The notes: generated by a model not told the origin, from the sequence alone. A DNA stretch of 64,000 nucleotides from Isoetes taiwanensis (GCA_021234155.1 JAJEKV010000050.1:4364488-4428487), one strand, 5' to 3'. Counted from the stretch's first letter, positions 9,723 to 21,251 are shown. Numbers and translations are program-made.

Positions 9723-12700
9723 TCACAATTGACTAAAGAAAGAATCCCATAGTTGACGAGCCATTCCTTGATCCTTCGCAGCTTGAACCTGTTTACTCAG
9801 TTTAGATTTAAGAGATATCAAGATCCTGGAGGAATGCGTGTAATTCTGTGAGAAGACAAAAGCCCTGCGTCTCTTCCAAATAATCCAGAGCAGCCATCCC
9901 TTACACAAATGCACAGCATCCCTTTTGAATGCAGACCATCCTCTAGGATAAATTCCCAGCACAACGTTTACAACAGAGATAGATAATTTAAAAACTTCTT
10001 TCACGCGGTCCCAAACTGCTTGGATGTCTCTGCATTCTATAAAGCAATGCTCAATAGATTCCTCCGTACAATCATACATAGGACAGATAGGACTAACTTG
10101 TGGGTTGAACTCCCGACCACATTTGTTAGTTCTTAATGCCCTGTGTATTATCTGCCATGTGAGAACTTGCACTTTGGGGGAAAGACGATTCTTCCATACC
10201 TGTTTCCACATACGCTTCAAATCCCCTTCCTCACTTTGCAAGGACCACTTCGGCGATAACTGTAATACCTCGTTGAAATGAAGAAGTTTGTAACAAGAAA
10301 AAACTGAAGGGTGCTCGTGCAAAGCTTCATGAGATGTCACAAAATCCCCCACCAATGGTATTATGTAATACGGAATGCTACCTCTGACCAATCGCCAAAT
10401 TGCTTCATCTTGTGGAAGCGACTTAAATTTTTGTTTGAAGTCTTCCCATGATAAAAGCACCCCCGGTGAGTACCAATCGCCAACAAAATTGATTTCACGT
10501 GATGACCACCTTCTCTGAGTCCTCATATCCACTAGAGAAAATAGAGGCTTTGGATCCCCATCCGTTTCTATGGCTAACCACCACATCGGCATTGCGATGG
10601 AGTGGCAGTTCACTACATTCAGGTGCCATAAACCCCTCACTGATTCCCATGCTTTAAGTAATCCCTTCAAAAAAGGTGAAGCCCCTGAGAAAGGTTTTAA
10701 TTTGTAAAAGAGAGCCCATGGCAACTCCACTCTCATGGCGATTTTGTCGCATGAAATGCAATGTAAAAGTGATTGTTTCAAAGAAATGAGTACCGGAGAA
10801 TTCACCGCTCATTCAACACCGCCAAATGAATTTGCTCGCGCCCGGAACTTTTAGTGTGCAGCGCTAATATCTAGCATCCCTAATCCACCCTGGTTTCTAT
10901 GAGTGCAAAGACTTGTCCTGTGCCACCTTAATATCCTCCCTCCTCATTTCCACCCCATACAAAATTCCTTATTGATTTCGTCAATTGTTGAGTGATGCTT
11001 TTTGGGGCCACACGATCAAGTTGAAGATGCATATACGTATGTACTACAAAGTACTGATTTAGCTACCACAATCCTGCCAGCCATAGAGAGCTTACATACT
11101 TTCCACCAATTTAAATGTTTTTCCAACCCAAGTAGGATCTCATCCCACGCCTCTATTGCTGACACGGTAATACCAATCGGAATACCCAACAATGCGGATG
11201 AGGCACCGCTTGGTGTTACTTTCAAGGATATTGGAGAATGCACTTTCGGGTATGGTTTCATCCAAAGGCCACAATGCCGCGCATTTGTTCCAATTCAAAG
11301 AACAACCAGAAGCCATGGATTACATGTTAAGAAGCCTAGTGGCGCAAGATAGGTTCTCCTCTGTTGCTTCCAAGAATAGAAAGGTGTCGTCCGCATATTG
11401 GCTACATACCTGTTGAGTTCCATCATGCATAGCAAGACCATTAATGATTCCGTCACCTGTAGCTGAAAGAAGCAATTGGGAAAGACCCTCGACTACAACA
11501 TTAAAGAGAAATGGTGCCAATGGACAGCCTTGCCTGATGCCTCTACCAATTGGAAAAATAGAAGAAGATTCACCAGAAAAAACCACTGATGTGTGACTAG
11601 TATCAAGAAGATTCATTACCACTGATGTGAAGTCTGAACCACAGCCTAGAGCTAAAAGCATCTTCTGAAGAAAGGACCAGCTTACACGTATGCTTTCTTA
11701 AAGTCCAGCTTCAAGTATATGACTCTCTGTTGCATTTTTCTTGCCCAGTGCAAACCTTCGAAGGCTGCAGCAATATTGCTAAGAATGCTTCTTTTGGGCA
11801 AGAAGCCAGACTGCGTATAAGTGATATGTTCCATAAGAATTGGTTTTAGCCTCTCTGCATATGCCTTAGCCACAATTTTATAAAAGGAGGACAACAATGT
11901 AATCGGTCTCCAATCATTAATTGATCTAGGCTCTTTCACTTTTGGTATCAATGTAATGATGCCAGTGTTGAGTCTCTTGTCCAAGTATTCCTTTTCTAAA
12001 AAATCAGAATACGCGCTATAAACAAATGGCTCTATCCATTCCCAGTTGGTCTGAAAAAACTCAACGGGAATGCCATCCATACCTGGGCACTTGTCTTTAG
12101 CCAACAAGAAGGCTGCTTCCTTAATCTCTTCCCCGGATAGAGGTGCTCCCAGCAATCCCTTTGTGGTTGCGTCACCTTAGGTTTTACTTTAGCAAGGATC
12201 ATGTTTTCAAAACAATCCTGAAACTCCACATCCTTTTTCTCAAAGAAACACCTAAAGTAATTATATAAATATTCTTTGATCAGTTGAGGTTCCCTGACCA
12301 CCAGCCCATCTTCCGTCTGAATATGAGTAAGAGTAGCAGCATACATTCTTTGTCTTGCAACCTTGAAGAAAAATTTAGAACATCTGTCCCCTTCTCTTAT
12401 CCAGGTAAGACCTGCTTTTGTTTTAGCCTGAGTGACTTTGATTGCTTCCAAGTTTCTTATTTCTTTCAGAACTTCCTTCTCGCGATTTCCTGTAATAATT
12501 CCCCCCCTTCTAAGATTGGAGAGCTCCTGATACAAGGAATCCAATCTCGCCTTTTCCTCTCTTACCTTGGTTCTGCCCCACTCTTTAGCAAATTTCTTAA
12601 TAGCTGCTAACGAGGAGATCATTGCGTCCATTCCCATTTTATTTGAGCTCATCTCTAACCATATTCTCTTGCATTGCAACTTGAAATGAATATCCTTCAA

Positions 12701-13480
12701 GTATCGAGTATTCAATTTAAAAATTGTTCTTAATGGTTTAAAGTTGTCCAGAATGCGACCACTCACCAATTGCGGGTTGTGATCAGAGATGGAATTATCC
12801 AACAGATTTTGACGATATAGAGATGGGCACCTAGATGCAGCGATCTGGTTAATATAACATCTATCGTGGCGAGCATATGCCCTTCCTTCCGCTATCCGTC
12901 CGTTGTGCCATGTGAACCCGCCATCTCCATGCAATTCTGATAGTTGCAGTTCTGCTAACAAACTAACCCATTGCTCTTTTTCAAAGCCAGACACAATTTC
13001 GCGCAGATTACCCATTCTATCCTCTCTCGCTTTCCACCATATTAAAGTCACCCAAAGATGATCCACGCAATGTTATTGCCCGAAACGTCTAACCTTATTT
13101 TTAATTGAGGCCCACAATGTACCTCTCTTTCTTGCGACGTTATGCGCATAAACGTTAATTATACCCCATAGTTGTCCGCCTGCATCCCAGGTGATTATAC
13201 TACATCTGCCAAAATTGTCTACATATGTAGATAATACCTTGATTTCCTTCCTCCACGCGATTAGGGTCCCTGCACTGGAGCTTCCACTCGTTGATGCAAT
13301 TCCAACAAAACTGTTTCCTAGCAAACCCAGAAGATGTCCTATTTCTTCATCCTTACATCTGTGCTCCTGTAAGCATATGAAGTCTGGTTTAATTTTAGCC
13401 AAGGCCAGAGCTAATCTACTACCCTTTATCTCTGATGATTTCACCCCTCTAATGTTCCAGCTTAAAATCTTATGATCCAT
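9723..13480 (-). pseudogene. L1 ORF2: endonuclease-reverse transcriptase (frameshifted)
   Basis: The AP-like endonuclease begins MDHKILSWNIRGVKSSEIKG (13480) with FICLQEHRCKDEE. Its GDFN motif is in another frame at about 13045, apparently after one extra G, and the frame is restored a few codons later. SDHNPQL closes the domain. Frame 13066-12032 continues into the linker (REGDRCSKFFFKVARQR). The reverse transcriptase spans 12155-11016: LAKDKCPGMDGIPVEFFQ, then WRPITLLSSFYKIVAKAYAER, GIRQGCPLAPFLFN and the catalytic YADD at 11386-11397. Frame 10805-9723 carries the zf-RVT C-terminal region (HRALRTNKCGREFNP followed by CPMYDCTEESIEHCFIECRD). The protein nicks the target and copies its RNA there. 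At least four frame breaks make it non-functional. Confidence 0.92.
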
Positions 13481-13540
13481 TTTTGGGAGCGGGTTTCTTC
13501 CTTTTGGATGTTATTCTCTCTTCTTCACCTTCACCACATT

Positions 13541-15307
13541 TTACCCTTTTTTTCTAGATTCACATTCCATACTGTTTGCATTATCACATACTTCTTCTAA
13601 TACCAGGTCAGCCCATCTATTTGAATGGAGAGGTATCCCAGCCATCGGATCAGAAGGCGAGAGATTAGGTGGGTCAATACACATCAACTCACTGTTATCC
13701 AACGGAAAATCACTATCACCTGCCACATGCACTTCTTCTCCTATTTTTGGAGGTTTCATTGGAGCATCATGTTTAGAAGCATTCGAGCCTTTTCTTTTTA
13801 TACTTTTCCATTCTGAGTCTGAAACCCGTTGACTCCACCCAGCCAATCCATGATTGGTCAATTGAGAGGAAAGACAACGAGTGTCAGAGCCAGATTTGTT
13901 TGATTTCTCCTGCACAGCGTGACTAATTATTGGATCTACTTCTAACCGTTTCTTTTCATCAGAAGAGATTAAAGATAGCTCTAAGGGATTATCGCCAGTG
14001 ACCACATCTACTGCCATACCCTTCGTAGGTTCTGTTGAAGGGGGTGTGTGTTGGGGATGGTTAGAGTACGGAGTATGCATCTCCCTTTCCGCACTTTTCT
14101 TGTTTTGCGTAGTATCAAGCCCTTCAACGTGTAGCTTGGGAAACATTCTACGCAAGTCCCAGCCATTTAATAACTTCAAGTTGAATAAAGAGAAGTACGT
14201 ACTGCTTTGCACAACCACTTGCTTCGGTATACCTTCTGCAGCCGGTATGCCAACGCAGATCTTAGGACCTCTAATAATTGAGTGAGAAATATAAGTACCA
14301 AGTGTATTGGCGATTGAAATCAGAAAATCTGGATCAAGCATATCAGGAGGCAAATGCTCAATCTCGAGCCAGCAAGGAAGTTTTATGGCAGACAGTTTAT
14401 CTGAAGTGAAACCAGGCGCATAATATTGATATAAAATAAACTCTCCTGCAAAGTAATCTACAGCTCTACTAACAAGTTTCTCCACAGTAGATTCATTGTC
14501 AAACAAAATAAGAAAAAAATTCCCTCCAATGGCTTTCAGTGATTGAAACTGTGGCAGTCTTAACTTCTCTAGATGCCTGGTCAACCAAGAGTGTAACCTT
14601 CTGAAGTCCAAGAAACCTCCCGTGTAGAAGCCAACAATAGATTTGGCGACTAGATTTTGAATATTTCTCAAATGTTTATCATGATCTATAACCGTTGTCT
14701 TAACCTTGCTACATTCAAATGGAGCACCAGAAGATTGATACAACTTACTCGGATCTGGCATAAAATTATCAGAACACAATATACTAAGAGCATCATTTAC
14801 TCTATTGCTTCTAACCTCTGTAGATAGGCACTGCTTTATCCAGTCAGAAAATCGGGGCTTTGAGATTTTTTCTACAGTATTCCCGCTCTTCCAGGCTCCA
14901 GTATCATTTCCCTTCAAATTGCTATGACTGTAGCCACGATTCTGCTTTAGGACACTGTTAATCCCTAATTCAGCATCAATTACATCCGAGACCTTGAACT
15001 CTGCTCCATTTGTCGCTAATGCCTCCCGCAGATCATGTTTCTGAGTATGGCCAGTAACGGCAGGACCAGGAGTGGTCTCTGCCGGAGTCTCCACCGACAA
15101 AACATTTTTGTTGGAAGCCCCAACAATTGGGGACGATTTACAGGCCCCTGAAACCTGTTGTTTGGCTGATATCCCGGCTGTACCCATGCTTGCAGTGCAA
15201 ATCGGTGGCCCTGGGGGGCCGTTAAGAGCACCTGGGTCGAACCCAGGTCTGTTCCTCGCCGCCGCCAAAGCGGCCGTTTCTACTGCGCCTGCACTGTCGG
15301 ACAACAT
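13541..15307 (-). CDS. L1 ORF1: nucleic-acid-binding protein
   Basis: A single open frame of about 588 aa from ATG 15307 (MLSDSAGAVETAALAAARN). I chose this start because the upstream ATG at 15355 lies outside the target-site duplication, in host DNA. Residues ~230-400 resemble the DUF4283/RRM-like domain of plant L1 ORF1 proteins: SIVGFYTGGFLDFRRLHSWL, then GGNFFLILFDNESTVEKLV and PCWLEIEHLPPDML. The C-terminal third is low in hydrophobic residues and rich in Ser, Lys and Pro, with KRKGSNASKHDAP as a basic patch. I see no CCHC knuckle. ORF1 proteins coat the element RNA. The open frame contrasts with the broken ORF2 of the same copy. Confidence 0.85.
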   Translation of the reverse strand: MLSDSAGAVETAALAAARNRPGFDPGALNGPPGPPICTASMGTAGISAKQQVSGACKSSPIVGASNKNVLSVETPAETTPGPAVTGHTQKHDLREALATNGAEFKVSDVIDAELGINSVLKQNRGYSHSNLKGNDTGAWKSGNTVEKISKPRFSDWIKQCLSTEVRSNRVNDALSILCSDNFMPDPSKLYQSSGAPFECSKVKTTVIDHDKHLRNIQNLVAKSIVGFYTGGFLDFRRLHSWLTRHLEKLRLPQFQSLKAIGGNFFLILFDNESTVEKLVSRAVDYFAGEFILYQYYAPGFTSDKLSAIKLPCWLEIEHLPPDMLDPDFLISIANTLGTYISHSIIRGPKICVGIPAAEGIPKQVVVQSSTYFSLFNLKLLNGWDLRRMFPKLHVEGLDTTQNKKSAEREMHTPYSNHPQHTPPSTEPTKGMAVDVVTGDNPLELSLISSDEKKRLEVDPIISHAVQEKSNKSGSDTRCLSSQLTNHGLAGWSQRVSDSEWKSIKRKGSNASKHDAPMKPPKIGEEVHVAGDSDFPLDNSELMCIDPPNLSPSDPMAGIPLHSNRWADLVLEEVCDNANSMECESRKKG

Positions 15308-15320
15308 TTTTTCATGTCTC

Positions 15321-15331
15321 CTAAAACTAGA
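15321..15331. repeat. Target-site duplication of the LINE, right copy
   Basis: CTAAAACTAGA, identical to 9567-9577, sits just outside the 5' end of the LINE. Confidence 0.8.
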
Positions 15332-17854
15332 AAATTGGTGTATGTCAAAACTCAAATCCTAATGCATAAATACCAAAAGCAAAGAAACCCCAAGAATAGT
15401 GCTCTCTTAATCTTAGAAAGTGGCTTACACCTTCTTTAGAAACAACTTCGTGTGTGCATATCACTTTTTATTTGTCACCATATAAATTTTGCAATGAGCT
15501 CAAAAAATATTCTTGGAGATCCACCTAGCTACACCTAAATTTGTGATATAACATTTATAGAAAAATAGATGTTACAATGTAAAGACACCGATAATGGATG
15601 CTTGTGGACAACATATTCTATAAGATTTGTCATATATATATACCAGTTTAATATCTAACTTTATGACTAATGCTTTCAGTTCTTTGATTCATAACAACCC
15701 CTCCCCCCTTTTGTTTTAGACGACCCCTTTGTTCTGCGATATCTTGTCTCAAATTCACTAACAGTATTGGCAGTTGAGAAGGAATCTTCCAGTCCAGTTG
15801 TTGATTGTTTGACGTTTGTTTTGTAGACTCCTCGCCCTCAACATCCTTAGAATAACGATTTTTTGCTTCTTCTGCTTTGCTTTTGAAAATCAGAATGTCA
15901 TACAACAGGAAACTAAAGGACATGAGAATTCTTGCATAAATGCTTGGCCAGATTGCAACCACTATATGTGGAAGTACTTTGGAGGTCAAAAAGCCATGTG
16001 CTTGACGAGAACGCCACAACAGTATGAAAAAAAGGCTAATTTATGATTTCAAAATTGGATATCTAAATGATATAATTGCTATAGGCAAGATTCCTCTAGA
16101 TTATTGTCCAAGGATTCTTGTTTGCTTTGTGGACACGTTGTATTTTAGGATTGTCCCATTTCCAATAGTCTTCAAGCCATTGAAAGCGTGCCCCATTACC
16201 AACAATCTTCAAACTATTATTGAATGAGTGTCTAAGGATGCAAGAAAGAATGGCGACCGGATTGCCTGCAACCATCTTCTTTGCCATATGTCATAAGCTA
16301 CTCATCGTTTTAAAAACCTACCCTCATCAGAGGAGATAACGAGTGTGGTGATCCCACCAAAAGGGAGCAAAAGAACAGAATAACTTGCAATAGAATCACT
16401 ACATCAACATTTATTTGATTCAATTTTTAAATTATTTGTAGTGATTTTTGAATGTAACTCGTCCACTAAATAAAGCTTATTCCATAGCATATTCCCACAA
16501 ATTCGATTTTTTTCTTTGCCCTAAAATTCCAAGTACAAAATATTTTGGCCCCAAATTTGAAACACATTCGAATTCAAATGAATTTAAATACATAGTTTTT
16601 GGAAGGCCATTTACCCTAAGATCAAAACCAGGTAAAACCAGCTTAGCTGGGAATTCAAGAGCTGCATTGAAGCAATCGCAATTGCAGAGTTCATGTCAAG
16701 GCCCATTGCTTTTGAAACGGGTTATCAAGTGGCCATTCTCAGACCAAAGCCCTCCTGGCAAATGAAAAGTAGCTTTTTTCTACTGAACACAATCAAATAA
16801 TTTCTATAGTATGATCGCAAATGTAGACCTCGTGTTGTCAATTTCAGCCCGCCCAAACCGATTGAAAGCAATCAAAACCTGCTACGTCGAAATTTAGGAT
16901 GCGATACATGTTAGAAGAACAGAACAAGAGACACTCGTGGAGTATGCTTTGGTGTTGCGCAATTCAAGTAGGAACCTCTTGATGAAGCATATTGTGTAAA
17001 TTCCACAACCTTGTGTGTTTTCCTATTAGGGACAACCATAAGGACGCGTATCGCGATGGGAATTGCACCACAGAACACGTGTCGCGATGGGAATTGCACA
17101 TAGAATACATGCTGGACGTGGCAAAATCTAAGAGTATGCTATGTACGCCCACTAATGGCTGTCATCCAGTTTTAAATGTTATCCTGTCCATTGGAATCGA
17201 CCTTCGATAAGCTTCATTAAAAATATCAATAGAAAATTAAAACAAAAATAATAATAATAACAGAATATATATCAGCCCCTTTTTATTGTCAAATAATCTA
17301 TTGTCTTTATTGTCAAATAATCTATTGTCTTATTATCTCTATATGCAATGCACTGCAATGTTGGGAAACATAGCACGACCGGTTGATTTGCTTGGCTTTC
17401 TTGAGTTCAATTGCGAAATTTGTTTGAAACATGGGTTAATTTAGGGCATCTGGAATATGCACAGATCCGATTTCAGTATAGAAAATGAGAAGGTTAAGCT
17501 ATTTCTGACTGCCCAAACTGTAACTGGATAGATTTATATATGATTACTCGTTACTCCAAATCCACTGCGCAATCCACATTTTTACCCTTCTACTTAGTGT
17601 TTGTGAAGTGTTTGTAAGGGGTAATTGTGGAAAAAAAGGAGCTGTTGAGGCTTTGCTTCTGCTGGAGGCAGACGTGAATTACATTACTTTATTTTTACGC
17701 TCTGAATATGAACGAAGGGTCCTAGAATCATGATCTGAAGAAACAAATACTGCAAAAGAAATTTGTGGGAAAAAACTTGGAGTGTATTCATTACCCCAAA
17801 ATTGGGGGCAGTTTCTATACAGATGAGTATAATGGGAGGCGAAATTTCTGCCTC
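15332..17854. other. AT-rich intergenic DNA with one unassigned ORF
   Basis: I see no recognised gene. A 123-codon minus-strand frame (16019-15648, MWRSRQAHGFLTSKV...) contains a hydrophobic stretch around IVVAIWPSIYARILMSF, then a lysine/glutamate-rich part. I do not recognise it, and it may be chance. At 17043-17107 a ~45-bp segment with the core CGCGATGGGAATTGCAC is repeated twice, and ATTGTCAAATAATCTATTGTC repeats at 17286-17331 (described by position; a 23-bp period). Confidence 0.5.
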
Positions 17855-18268
17855 CTAAGAATCGTAGAAATCTAACAGCTCATCAATTGCCAGTTGAGCT
17901 GCCTGTTTCTGGTTCTTTTCCAAGAGCCATAAGAAGTGCTCAAATAGAACAGGGTCACATGGTATTGTGAGGCCTCCACTGTATTCAAATCCATATTCTT
18001 CAGCAGATCTATCCAGCAACGTTCTCATCAACTTGTGACTTAAAACAGAGGTTGGCACAACAAATCTCTGCCTTTGATTTCCCACATACATTGCCACACA
18101 CCCTTCAGGCATATCTGAAACCTCCAAACAAGATGCATCTTCTTCATAATCACTGGCTGATTCAAAAGAACTGCTCCTGCCACTACCCCAAGAGCTTGAT
18201 CTTGATAACATGTTCTTTCTTTGCATCAAATCAGACAACCTTTGCAATTTAGATCTCAAAAACGCCAT
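17855..18268 (-). CDS. SAUR-family auxin-responsive protein (apparently intact)
   Basis: An intronless 137-aa frame. I chose ATG 18268 (MAFLRSKLQRLSDLMQRKN) over the upstream in-frame ATG at 18355 because a TATA box at 18344-18350 places transcription start between the two, and SAUR proteins commonly start with a short basic helix. A Ser/acidic linker (SRSSSWGSGRSSSFESASD) follows, then the conserved SAUR domain from residue ~60: MPEGCVAMYVGNQRQRFVV, HKLMRTLLDRSAEEYGFEY and GGLTIPCDPVLFEHFLWLL. SAUR proteins of this type are known to inhibit PP2C-D phosphatases and so promote H+-ATPase activity and cell expansion. That role is family knowledge, not shown here. Related genes at 19.1-19.5 and 20.9-21.25 kb make this a local cluster. 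Lack of introns and small size are normal for the family. Confidence 0.93.
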   Translation of the reverse strand: MAFLRSKLQRLSDLMQRKNMLSRSSSWGSGRSSSFESASDYEEDASCLEVSDMPEGCVAMYVGNQRQRFVVPTSVLSHKLMRTLLDRSAEEYGFEYSGGLTIPCDPVLFEHFLWLLEKNQKQAAQLAIDELLDFYDS

Positions 18269-18343
18269 AGCAAGCAATAGGAAATAAGGATTTGGAAAAA
18301 TTGAAAGTGTTGGAATATGGAAGACTGTGCAGGGAAGGCCTGG

Positions 18344-18350
18344 TTTTATA
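18344..18350 (-). promoter_or_regulatory. TATA box of the first SAUR gene
   Basis: TATAAAA on the minus strand, 76 nt upstream of the chosen ATG. This leaves room for a ~45-nt 5' UTR and supports the MAFLRSK start. Confidence 0.6.
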
Positions 18351-18355
18351 ACCAA

Positions 18356-19079
18356 GATAGGTAGGACAATTGAGTACGTATTAAATGCATGGGCCCATTT
18401 TGTCTTTGCAGAACATGCATTTGTCTACATACTCAAACAAAACATATTGCATGGATGTCTTATACTACCGGCATAGCTTGTCAACTGCAATCAACTATTT
18501 CTTGCTGGTACAAGGAAATTGTCCAATCTTAAAAGCACTTTTAGAGGGGGCCAAATGGTGTGGGCCTAGTAAGACAACATCACAGGATTAAAGATTTACT
18601 ATTCCATACTTGGCATCGAATATGTTTGGTGATCTGGATTTGAACTGCTTTTTTTGCCAACATGATGGCCTACTGACATAGATTGAAGGCCCCAAAGCAG
18701 CAATCACATGATATTGCTGACAGTATACCAGACCAACAATTTGGCATTGAGATATTGCATTGCAGCGCAAACACAATTGCATTTATCTTGGCAGTAAAAT
18801 AATGGTTGAGTAACCAAAATACGGCGGCAGCCGGCACCAAAGTTCGGTACTATGCTTGTCCTCAACAATTGCTTTGTACTCCTAAGACTAGTTGATGTTT
18901 GCCAGGTAATGCCAAAACCAACCCAATATGGCCATACTAAACTTTTTGTGTTTGCAGACAACTTTATGCCCCACAAAGTATAGCATTAAGTTCTTGTTCT
19001 GGCCACTTTCCCTTACATCTGGTTTTGGCTATAAAGCATCCTTCAGTGATGATGCAAGTAATCCTACACTTCTTCCATC
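18356..19079. other. Intergenic region between SAUR copies
   Basis: Holds the upstream regions of the first SAUR gene (minus strand) and the broken SAUR copy (plus strand). I see no other coding sequence or repeat. Confidence 0.5.
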
Positions 19080-19084
19080 ACGAA

Positions 19085-19490
19085 TTCCATCAAGACAGAT
19101 TTTTTAAGTTTCTTGGCAAGAAAAATTTGTTGTCAAGGTCAGATTCCTGGGCCAGTAGTAGCAGTTTTAGTTCTTCAGACTTAAGACAGTGACTGCAAGG
19201 GAGAAACAGGCTGCCCTGTGTTTTCTGAAGTACCTGAAGGTTGCATTGCAGTGTATGTGGGAGAGGAAAAGCAGAGATTTGTTGTCCGAACTACTGTTTT
19301 GAACTTCCCATTTATAAGGCAGCCTCTTGAAAGATCTGCCGAAGAGTATGGATTTGAATACAATGGAAGTTTTCCAATCCCTAGCAAGCCAGTATTGTTT
19401 AAATACTTGCTATGGCTTTAGCACAAAGGCAGGAAGCAGGCAGCTCAAATGGAGATTGCTAAACTGTTAGTTTTCTATCATGATTGTTAA
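19085..19490 (+). pseudogene. Broken SAUR copy
   Basis: Plus-strand homology to the neighbouring 137-aa SAUR runs across the whole gene but in pieces. The linker KNLLSRSDSWASSSSF (from ~19121) is in one frame and is followed by an in-frame TGA near 19189. The SAUR core (VPEGCIAVYVGEEKQRFVV, SAEEYGFEYNGSFPIPSKP, FKYLLWL) is in another frame from 19218 to a TAG at 19419-19421. Immediately after the TAG, still in the core frame, the expected C-terminal tail resumes (RKQAAQMEIAKLL) and ends at TAA 19488-19490. No start codon is visible for the first part. One frame change plus one stop make this a recent-looking pseudogene; a sequencing error could explain one lesion but hardly both. Confidence 0.85.
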
Positions 19491-20894
19491 ATTTGACTCC
19501 CTTTATGGGCTGGATGTATAGATACGACTCTATTCGGGCAAATGAAAAAAACTAACAAACACGCCCATCAAGACCAACTGTTTTTCTTGTATTGTTTCCT
19601 TGATTTCAGTAATTGCCTCAAATGCACTCGTTTAATTCATCAGTGTAGCGCGCGTGCGCTCCGTTACATCTTAAGTACTCATTACTATTTTTCCTTTCAT
19701 CCTGCTAAGAAATCAAAATTTACGATTTGAAAGACAAAATCACATATTTATTTGGTTAATGACATAGTGTAAGTGTTACTGCACGTTTCCGCTACAATTT
19801 TTTCCAATTTAGCAGAGGTTTTAACTCTACTTTCTGTAGTTTTCAACCCGAATCCTTTTTATACTTGCTCATGCTGCTTTTAGAGATCCCCTCTTGTTTC
19901 AGAATTAGTTGGTACCCTGTCCAGAGATAATAATGCAATTGACATCGTCAATTTATGGTACATATTTCTCCTATAGCCGGTCGTGTAGGATCATCAAGGC
20001 AATTGACATGTCAACTTATGGTTCAAGGCAATTGACATGTCAACTTATGGTACGTAAGTAGCAGTAATGTTTTTTAAGTGATAATCTGATTGTATAGTTT
20101 AAGTTTAATTCCTTAGTTGTTTTGCAGGTGTGCAGAGCATCAAATTACTTGGTTTTTACGTGTTCCATATTGAGGTAGGTTTGATTCTTGTCCCAATTTC
20201 ATGTTTGCCTAATCTTAATGGCCTGATAATTTTTAACATGCTTATGTTGTCTTTTAGGACCTGAGGTTCTCTCTACACACATTACAATTACAACTTGCAT
20301 TGGCGCTACCTAGGACTCGGAAAAGCAATGAACATGTCGGTTTTTTAATGGAACATGCTAGAAGTGTAACTTTTCTCCCTTCTTAATTCGACTCTCTCTG
20401 TATCTTCTACCATCACTTGCATGTGCATTTTCAAATTTCAAATCACCATTATCCCCCTCTTTCTACTTGCAAAACATGTATGCCCTCAAAGAAACCATGA
20501 TGAGATGTGATATTTTTTATGCATGCAGATGTAAAAGCTTAACATTTCATCAAGTGAAAACTTGACATTTCATGTTATTTACATGTTTTCATCTCAGACT
20601 CGATCAGACATAAGAGCATTTTGCCTCCCTGGTGTTTCATCTACTTCTCTGGCATATTGAAGGCATATAAGTGCTTAACAGCATTCGAAAAGGTCTTCAA
20701 TCTTAACAATGGATTTTTCCATATTTTCAAATCAGACCAGAAAACATGAGAATTTTCGATTTGAAACTCCAACTGGTAAGTTCAAAAGATCTCTCAGAAT
20801 TTTTGAAGACACTGCTGCTTTACCTGTTACTGTCAAAATTTAGCAACATGTTTGTCCCTAAGCCTAATTCTGTACAATTCATCTGCTGACAATC
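19491..20894. other. Intergenic; small tandem repeat, otherwise no features
   Basis: A 28-29-bp unit around CAATTGACATGTCAACTTAT occurs twice in tandem at about 19996-20050, with a diverged third copy near 19935. I see no supported gene in the rest. Confidence 0.5.
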
Positions 20895-21251
20895 TCACGA
20901 GGAGTAAAATTGCAAGAGATCATCGACATCCAAGCTAGGCATTGAAGATGAAAGCTCAGAGTGTGACATGAGCCACAAGAAATGCTCAAACAGAACAGGG
21001 TCACAGGGAATGGTAAGACCACCAATGTACTCAAATCCAAACTCTTGGGCAGATCTATGAAGCAGAGCCCTAAACAAAGGATGGTTCAAAGCACGGGTAT
21101 CCACAACAAATCTTCGGCGTTCTTCGCCAGCATAAACGGCAAAGCAACCTTTAGGAACAGCACAGACCCAAGAATGCTTCTTTTGAGAAAGGAAGGGAAT
21201 TCTTTTCATGGTGGGTAAGAAGGAAGGCATTCTTAGAATGAAAGGGAACAC
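20895..21251 (-). CDS. SAUR-family auxin-responsive protein (apparently intact)
   Basis: An intronless frame of 118 aa from ATG 21251. In-frame ATGs at 21230 and 21209 are alternative starts, and the TATA box at 21315-21321 allows any of them. The N-terminus is basic and short (MKRIPFLSQKKHSWVC). The SAUR domain follows: VPKGCFAVYAGEERRRFVV, NHPLFRALLHRSAQEFGFEY and GGLTIPCDPVLFEHFLWLM. It is distinct from the first SAUR, with no Ser-rich linker and a C-terminus ending DDLLQFYSS, so it is an older paralogue rather than a recent duplicate. The likely role is auxin-linked control of cell expansion via PP2C-D phosphatases, by family analogy. Confidence 0.93.
   Translation of the reverse strand: MFPFILRMPSFLPTMKRIPFLSQKKHSWVCAVPKGCFAVYAGEERRRFVVDTRALNHPLFRALLHRSAQEFGFEYIGGLTIPCDPVLFEHFLWLMSHSELSSSMPSLDVDDLLQFYSS

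Larger units (their letters stand above)
9578..15320 (-). mobile_element. L1-type LINE, end to end, with poly(A) and TSD
   Basis: A 5.74-kb minus-strand element. It is bounded on the left by a 21-nt T run (9578-9598, the poly(A) tail) and framed by the 11-bp repeat CTAAAACTAGA at 9567-9577 and 15321-15331. It has two ORFs in plant L1 order: ORF1 (15307-13541), then ORF2 with endonuclease, reverse transcriptase and a C-terminal zinc-binding region (13480-9723). The 5' leader before ORF1 is only about 13 nt, so slight 5' truncation is possible. ORF1 is open, but ORF2 has several frame breaks. The element is therefore inactive but relatively young compared with the other LINEs here. Confidence 0.9.

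Noticed and set aside
8949-15331. Reading ATG 15355 as the start of LINE ORF1
   Set aside because: The first 12 or so codons would lie outside the target-site duplication in host DNA, so the start at 15307 inside the element is preferred.
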